A stretch of DNA of 64,000 nucleotides from contig NZ_CP015243.1 of assembly GCF_001648175.1 (NCBI RefSeq), forward strand, positions 992,001 through 1,056,000, given 5' to 3'. Source of the stretch: Halotalea alkalilenta. GTDB taxonomy: Bacteria > Pseudomonadota > Gammaproteobacteria > Pseudomonadales > Halomonadaceae. This document shows, piece after piece, positions 60,277-64,000 of the stretch; positions within the stretch are counted from its first letter, which is position 1, and each line of letters starts with the position of its first letter. The position numbers and the translations under genes are program-made. The notes beneath the pieces are model-generated. The model ran no database searches. It was not told the DNA's origin and worked only from the letters and a program-made list of their open reading frames with translations.

Positions 60277-61848
60277 TCAGGACGCCGCTGGGGCATCTCC
60301 CTGCGCCGGTGTTTGCCGGTCGCGCTTGGAGAGCTCGGGATGCTGGTGAATCAAGCTGTCGCGACGTGCTTCGATACGCTTGAGCTCGCTTTCGATCTCC
60401 TCGAGCTGCTCTTCGATGCTGGCATGGTGCTCGGCGAGCAGCTCCTTCGCTTCGGCTGGATCGGAGGCCGAGGGGGAGGAGCCTTTCAGCGGCTTGCTCG
60501 CGGTTTCCGGCGTGACGAGGATGGTGGCGGCGCCGATCACCGCGGCGAGCATCAGATAGAAGGCCGGCATCATCAGGTTACCGCTGACGTCGACCAGCCA
60601 AGCGGTGAACAGCGGGGTGGTGCCGCCGAACAGCGAGACCGAGACGTTGAAGGCGATCGCCAGTGCGCCATAGCGGATCGCGGTGGGAAACAGCGCCGGT
60701 AGCGCCGCGGGCATTGCGCCAGTGAAGCAGTTGAGCAGCAGGCCGAGGACCATCAGGCCTGCGAAGATCAGCAGGGTGCTGCCGGTCTGGATCAGCATGA
60801 AGCTTGGGATCGAGAGCACCAGGAAGCCAATGCAGCCGGCGAGGATCACCGGTTTGCGTCCAACCCGGTCGCTGAGCAGCCCGACCAGCGGTTGCACCAC
60901 CATCATCACCAGCATCACCAAAAGCACCAGCAGCAGGCCGTGGTCGGCGTCGTAGCCCAGGTTGGCCGACAGGTAGCTGGGCATGTAGGAGAGCAGCATG
61001 TAGTCGGTGACGTTGAACACCAGCACCAGCCCAACGCAGACCAGCAGCGCCTTCCAGTTGCTGGTGATCATGTTGACGAATTCGTTCTTCGGCGTCGGCT
61101 CGCTGGTTTGCGCCTCGGCCTGCTGCTGAAACGCAGGCGTCTCTTCGAGCCTGAGCCGCAGGTAAAGACCGATCAGCCCCAAGGGGCCGGCGATGAAAAA
61201 CGGCACGCGCCAGCCCCAGGAGAGCAGCGTCTCGTCGTCGAGATAGCTGGTTAGGGCGGTGACGATCGCGGCGCCGAGCACGTAGCCGCCGAGGGTGCCG
61301 AACTCGAGCCAGCTGCCCATGAAGCCGCGCCGGCGGTCGGGGGAGTACTCGGCAATGAAGGTCGCCGCACCGCCGTATTCGCCGCCGGTGGAGAAGCCCT
61401 GGACCAGCCGGGCGAGCAGCAGCAGGATCGGCGCCCAGATGCCGATCGATGCGTAGCTCGGGATCAGTCCGATGCAGAAGGTACTGATCGCCATCATGAT
61501 CATCGTCGCGGCGAGCACCTTCTGGCGTCCGATCCGGTCGCCGAGCGGGCCGAAGAACATGCCGCCGAGCGGGCGAACCAGGAAGGCGACGGCGAAGGTC
61601 GCCAGTGTCGCCAGCAGCTGTACGCTGCCGCTGCTGTCGGGGTAGAAGACTCGACCGAGGGTGACCGCGATGTAGCTGTAGACGCCGAAGTCGAACCACT
61701 CCATCGCGTTGCCGAGCGCGGCGGCGGCGACCGCGCGCTTGAGCGTGGCGCGGTCGACCACGGTGATGTCCTCCAGGCGCAGCCGCTTCTTGCGTTTGCG
61801 CTGTTGGATGGCGGGCTCGCCGCCTGCTGAGAGGTCGCTTGTGCTCAT
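60277..61848 (-). CDS. proP: ProP-type osmosensing proline/betaine MFS transporter
   Basis: 523 aa, 12 membrane helices. Metabolite:H+ symporter motifs (GNAMEWFDFGVYSY, DRIGRQKVL, RRRGFMGSWLEFGTLGGY). The extra C-terminal segment (about 465-510, EHHASIEEQLEEIESELKRIEARRDSL) is an antiparallel coiled coil as in osmoregulated ProP. It imports proline, glycine betaine or ectoine-like solutes when osmolality rises. AAGGAG precedes the start. Confidence 0.93.
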   Translation of the reverse strand: MSTSDLSAGGEPAIQQRKRKKRLRLEDITVVDRATLKRAVAAAALGNAMEWFDFGVYSYIAVTLGRVFYPDSSGSVQLLATLATFAVAFLVRPLGGMFFGPLGDRIGRQKVLAATMIMMAISTFCIGLIPSYASIGIWAPILLLLARLVQGFSTGGEYGGAATFIAEYSPDRRRGFMGSWLEFGTLGGYVLGAAIVTALTSYLDDETLLSWGWRVPFFIAGPLGLIGLYLRLRLEETPAFQQQAEAQTSEPTPKNEFVNMITSNWKALLVCVGLVLVFNVTDYMLLSYMPSYLSANLGYDADHGLLLVLLVMLVMMVVQPLVGLLSDRVGRKPVILAGCIGFLVLSIPSFMLIQTGSTLLIFAGLMVLGLLLNCFTGAMPAALPALFPTAIRYGALAIAFNVSVSLFGGTTPLFTAWLVDVSGNLMMPAFYLMLAAVIGAATILVTPETASKPLKGSSPSASDPAEAKELLAEHHASIEEQLEEIESELKRIEARRDSLIHQHPELSKRDRQTPAQGDAPAAS

Positions 61849-62259
61849 TGCGTTAGCTCCTTGGCAGCCCGAGCTGGGCGACTGTTTGCTTTCTTAAAAC
61901 TTAACATTGTAGCGAGGGTGCGGGATTTTTTCGCCCAATCAGCGCAAATGGCGCGAATTATGCCTAATCAGGAAAGCAAAAAGGTTAAGTTTCGGTATGG
62001 CTTTAGGCGTGTGGTGGTGCGGTTCGCGGCCGCTTTGAGAGACGCGAGCGGGTGCAATCCTCGGTCGCGCCTGGGTGCGGGAAACGTCAGTGCAGCGGTG
62101 CGCTGTTCGGTGGGTTGGCCACCATTGGCGATACCATGATGGCGCTGGGGGGGACGAGCCCGGCCCGGCCCGTTCCAGGCATGATGTAGGCGAAGGCGAT
62201 CGGCTTGCCCGCCAGAGTTAGTCCGTCTCTCGATCCAACCACAACCATCAGGAGTGACG
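61849..62259. other. Divergent spacer between proP and deacetylase gene
   Basis: 410 bp. AT-rich block at 61890-61995 (TTAAAACTTAACATTG, TTAAGTTTCGG), with TTAAG/CTTAA pieces that may be promoter elements of proP. No small gene is supported. Confidence 0.4.
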
Positions 62260-63279
62260 ATGAAAGCGTTCTACCATCCCGACCAGGCGCTGCACCATCC
62301 ACGCAGCTACTTCTCGCGCGGCATGATGCGCACGCCGCAGGAGATACCGCAGCGCGTCGAGCATCTGGTCGCCGCAGCGCGCGGGCTCGGCTTCGAGCTG
62401 CGGGTGCCCGATGATGCGGGCGCGGCACCGATCGGTGCGGTGCACGGCTTCGACTACCTGCGCTTTCTCGAGAGCGCCTACCGGCGCTGGAAGGAGGTGC
62501 CGGAGGACTGGGGCGAAGAGGTGATTTCGAACATCTTCGTCCGCTCGCCCAACCCGCTGCGCGGGGTACTCGGCGAGGCGGCGCGCTACATCGCCGATGG
62601 CAGCGCGCCGATCGGCGAGCACACTTGGCGCTCCGCCTACTGGTCGGCGCAGAGCGCGATCGCCGGTGCCGATGCGCTGATCGAGGGTGATCGCCGCGCC
62701 TATTCGATCTGCCGCCCGCCCGGCCATCACGCAAGGATCGACGGCGCCGGCGGCTTCTGCTTTCTCAATAACGCGGCGATCGCCGCCCAGCGTCTGCGTG
62801 CCAGCGGCCTGGAGAGGGTCGCGGTGCTCGATACCGACATGCATCACGGGCAGGGCGTGCAGGAGATCTTCTATGCGCGCCGGGATGTGCTCTATGTCTC
62901 GATCCACGGCGATCCGGAGAACTTCTACCCCGCGGTCAGCGGCTTCGAGGAGGAGCGCGGGGAGGGCTTGGGCGAGGGCTACAATCTCAACCTGCCGATG
63001 CCCCACGGCTCGGATGAGGCGCTGTTCTTCTCGAAGCTCGACCAGTCGCTCAGCGCGCTCTCGCTCTATCAGCCACAGGTGCTGGTGCTGGCGCTGGGCT
63101 TCGATATCTTCGAGCGCGATCCGCAGGCCAAGGTGACGGTCTCCTCGGCCGGCTTCGAACGGCTGGGCCGTACGATCGGCGAGCTCGACATTCCGATCCT
63201 GGTGGTGCAGGAAGGGGGGTATTACCTCGAAGGCCTGGAGGAGAACGCGCGCCGCTTCTTCACCGGCCTCGGTGTCTGA
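62260..63279 (+). CDS. Acetylpolyamine amidohydrolase / HDAC-family deacetylase
   Basis: 339 aa. Histone deacetylase superfamily: charge-relay His156-His157 in RPPGHHA, zinc ligands Asp193 and His195 in LDTDMHHGQG and Asp282 in LGFDIFERDP, plus EGGYY at the end. The start at 62260 follows AGGAG (an earlier GTG at 62254 is inside it). Bacterial members deacetylate acetylated polyamines or small amides. Divergent from proP. Confidence 0.92.
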   Translation: MKAFYHPDQALHHPRSYFSRGMMRTPQEIPQRVEHLVAAARGLGFELRVPDDAGAAPIGAVHGFDYLRFLESAYRRWKEVPEDWGEEVISNIFVRSPNPLRGVLGEAARYIADGSAPIGEHTWRSAYWSAQSAIAGADALIEGDRRAYSICRPPGHHARIDGAGGFCFLNNAAIAAQRLRASGLERVAVLDTDMHHGQGVQEIFYARRDVLYVSIHGDPENFYPAVSGFEEERGEGLGEGYNLNLPMPHGSDEALFFSKLDQSLSALSLYQPQVLVLALGFDIFERDPQAKVTVSSAGFERLGRTIGELDIPILVVQEGGYYLEGLEENARRFFTGLGV

Positions 63280-63475
63280 GGGGCAGCACCCGGCTGAAGA
63301 CCCGATGCTGAGCCCGATTTAGGCCCTGTCCGCCTCGCGCTGAGGCCCGCCACAGCCGGGGCACGCTGGAATCGGGCTGGAGCGGTTCGCGCAACATAGA
63401 GAGGGGATGACAAGGCCCGAAGCGAACGTCCGGCTCACTGCGCGTCGCTCGAGAGCCGCTTCATCCCCGCTCGGA

Positions 63476-64000
63476 TCATCCTGCGGTGGTCGGTACCGGC
63501 GTGTTGAGCAGCTGCTGTTCCCACAGATACGCAACGCCGCTACCGGCGGCATGCTGCATGAGCACCTCCGTCAGCCCGTTCGCCGTCTCGGTCCGGGCCC
63601 AGTCGCGCTGCCATTCGCCCGCCAGCGCCAGCCACGTCATCATGTTCGCGCCGGCCGCGATCATGCGCTGGATGGCGACCTCGTGGGCCTCGACTGAAAC
63701 GCCGCCCGATGCGTCGGTAATCACGGTCACATCCCAGCCTTCGCCGAGGGCCTGGATCGCCGGCATCGCGACGCATATCTCGGTCCAAAGCCCTGCGATG
63801 ACCAGCTGCTTGCGGCCCGTCGCCTTCACCGCCTCCACTACCTTGCGATCCTCCCAGGTATTGATGAGCGTCCGATCGATCACCTCCTGGTCGGGAAACA
63901 CGTCGGTGATTTGCGAGAAGATGAGACCGCCGCGCTCGGCGATCACGCTGGTCAGGATGGTCGGGACCCCGAAGGCCTTGGCGGCCTTCGCTAGAGCCGT
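63476..64000 (-). CDS. Isochorismatase-like hydrolase (YcaC type), 5' end cut by the window
   Basis: The frame is open to the right edge, so the N-terminus (with the catalytic Asp) is missing; about 174 codons remain. Cys in LWTEICVAMPAIQALGEG is the catalytic residue, and TDASGGVSVEAHEVAIQRM and the long C-terminal extension ending WEQQLLNTP are typical of the YcaC group. YcaC-like proteins are octameric hydrolases of unknown physiological substrate. 63280-63475 between this gene and the deacetylase holds nothing recognisable. Confidence 0.88.
   Translation of the reverse strand, partial: TALAKAAKAFGVPTILTSVIAERGGLIFSQITDVFPDQEVIDRTLINTWEDRKVVEAVKATGRKQLVIAGLWTEICVAMPAIQALGEGWDVTVITDASGGVSVEAHEVAIQRMIAAGANMMTWLALAGEWQRDWARTETANGLTEVLMQHAAGSGVAYLWEQQLLNTPVPTTAG

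Overview
The window is high-GC gammaproteobacterial DNA. A cyclic beta-1,2-glucan synthase, a ProP-type osmosensing transporter, an Entner-Doudoroff pair (edd/eda) and many LysR regulators suggest a halotolerant Oceanospirillales/Halomonadaceae-like chromosome. That assignment is an inference from gene content; no rRNA or core marker was available to settle it.

Positions 1-20012 are ordinary chromosome. They hold the C-terminal part of an RND efflux pump, a DUF2520 oxidoreductase-like gene, a DUF2780 exported protein, a dehalogenase-like hydrolase coupled to a tartrate/malate dehydrogenase and facing a LysR regulator, an alpha/beta hydrolase, an MFS exporter and a secreted PQQ-type sugar dehydrogenase. 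A complete tripartite tricarboxylate uptake locus follows (tctDE facing tctCBA), then a GH3 beta-glucosidase and a second LysR gene.

Positions 20013-31772 hold a tRNA-Thr(CGT) gene and an integrated 11.7-kb P4/CP4-like island. The island is bounded by a 74-bp imperfect direct repeat that contains the tRNA 3' end and its terminator. It carries a tyrosine integrase, repeated integrase-like arm motifs at both ends, an AlpA-like regulator preceded by four CCCTNAGGG palindromes, a Toprim primase-like protein, a DUF927 helicase-like protein, small accessory proteins, two AT-rich unknown cargo blocks and a decayed IS3 element. A 110-120-bp inverted repeat flanks the replication module.

Positions 31773-42529 hold a Cys-rich secreted protein, an orphan AAA ATPase and a compact five-part metal/thiol locus: a MerR-type promoter, an HMA chaperone, a P1B ATPase with CSC in place of CPC, a DsbB-like protein and a DsbA-like protein. 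These are followed by a pirin with a divergent LysR gene, a formate/nitrite-family transporter and several small unknown genes.

Positions 42530-51118 are one 2862-codon cyclic glucan synthase gene. Positions 51119-64000 hold many very small proteins (several under 60 aa), RidA-eda convergent with edd across a shared hairpin terminator, a 2-oxoadipate dioxygenase-like gene, proP, an acetylpolyamine deacetylase-like gene and the 3' part of a YcaC-like hydrolase running off the right edge. In functional terms the window combines organic-acid and sugar uptake and catabolism, osmoadaptation, metal and thiol handling, and one mobile island.
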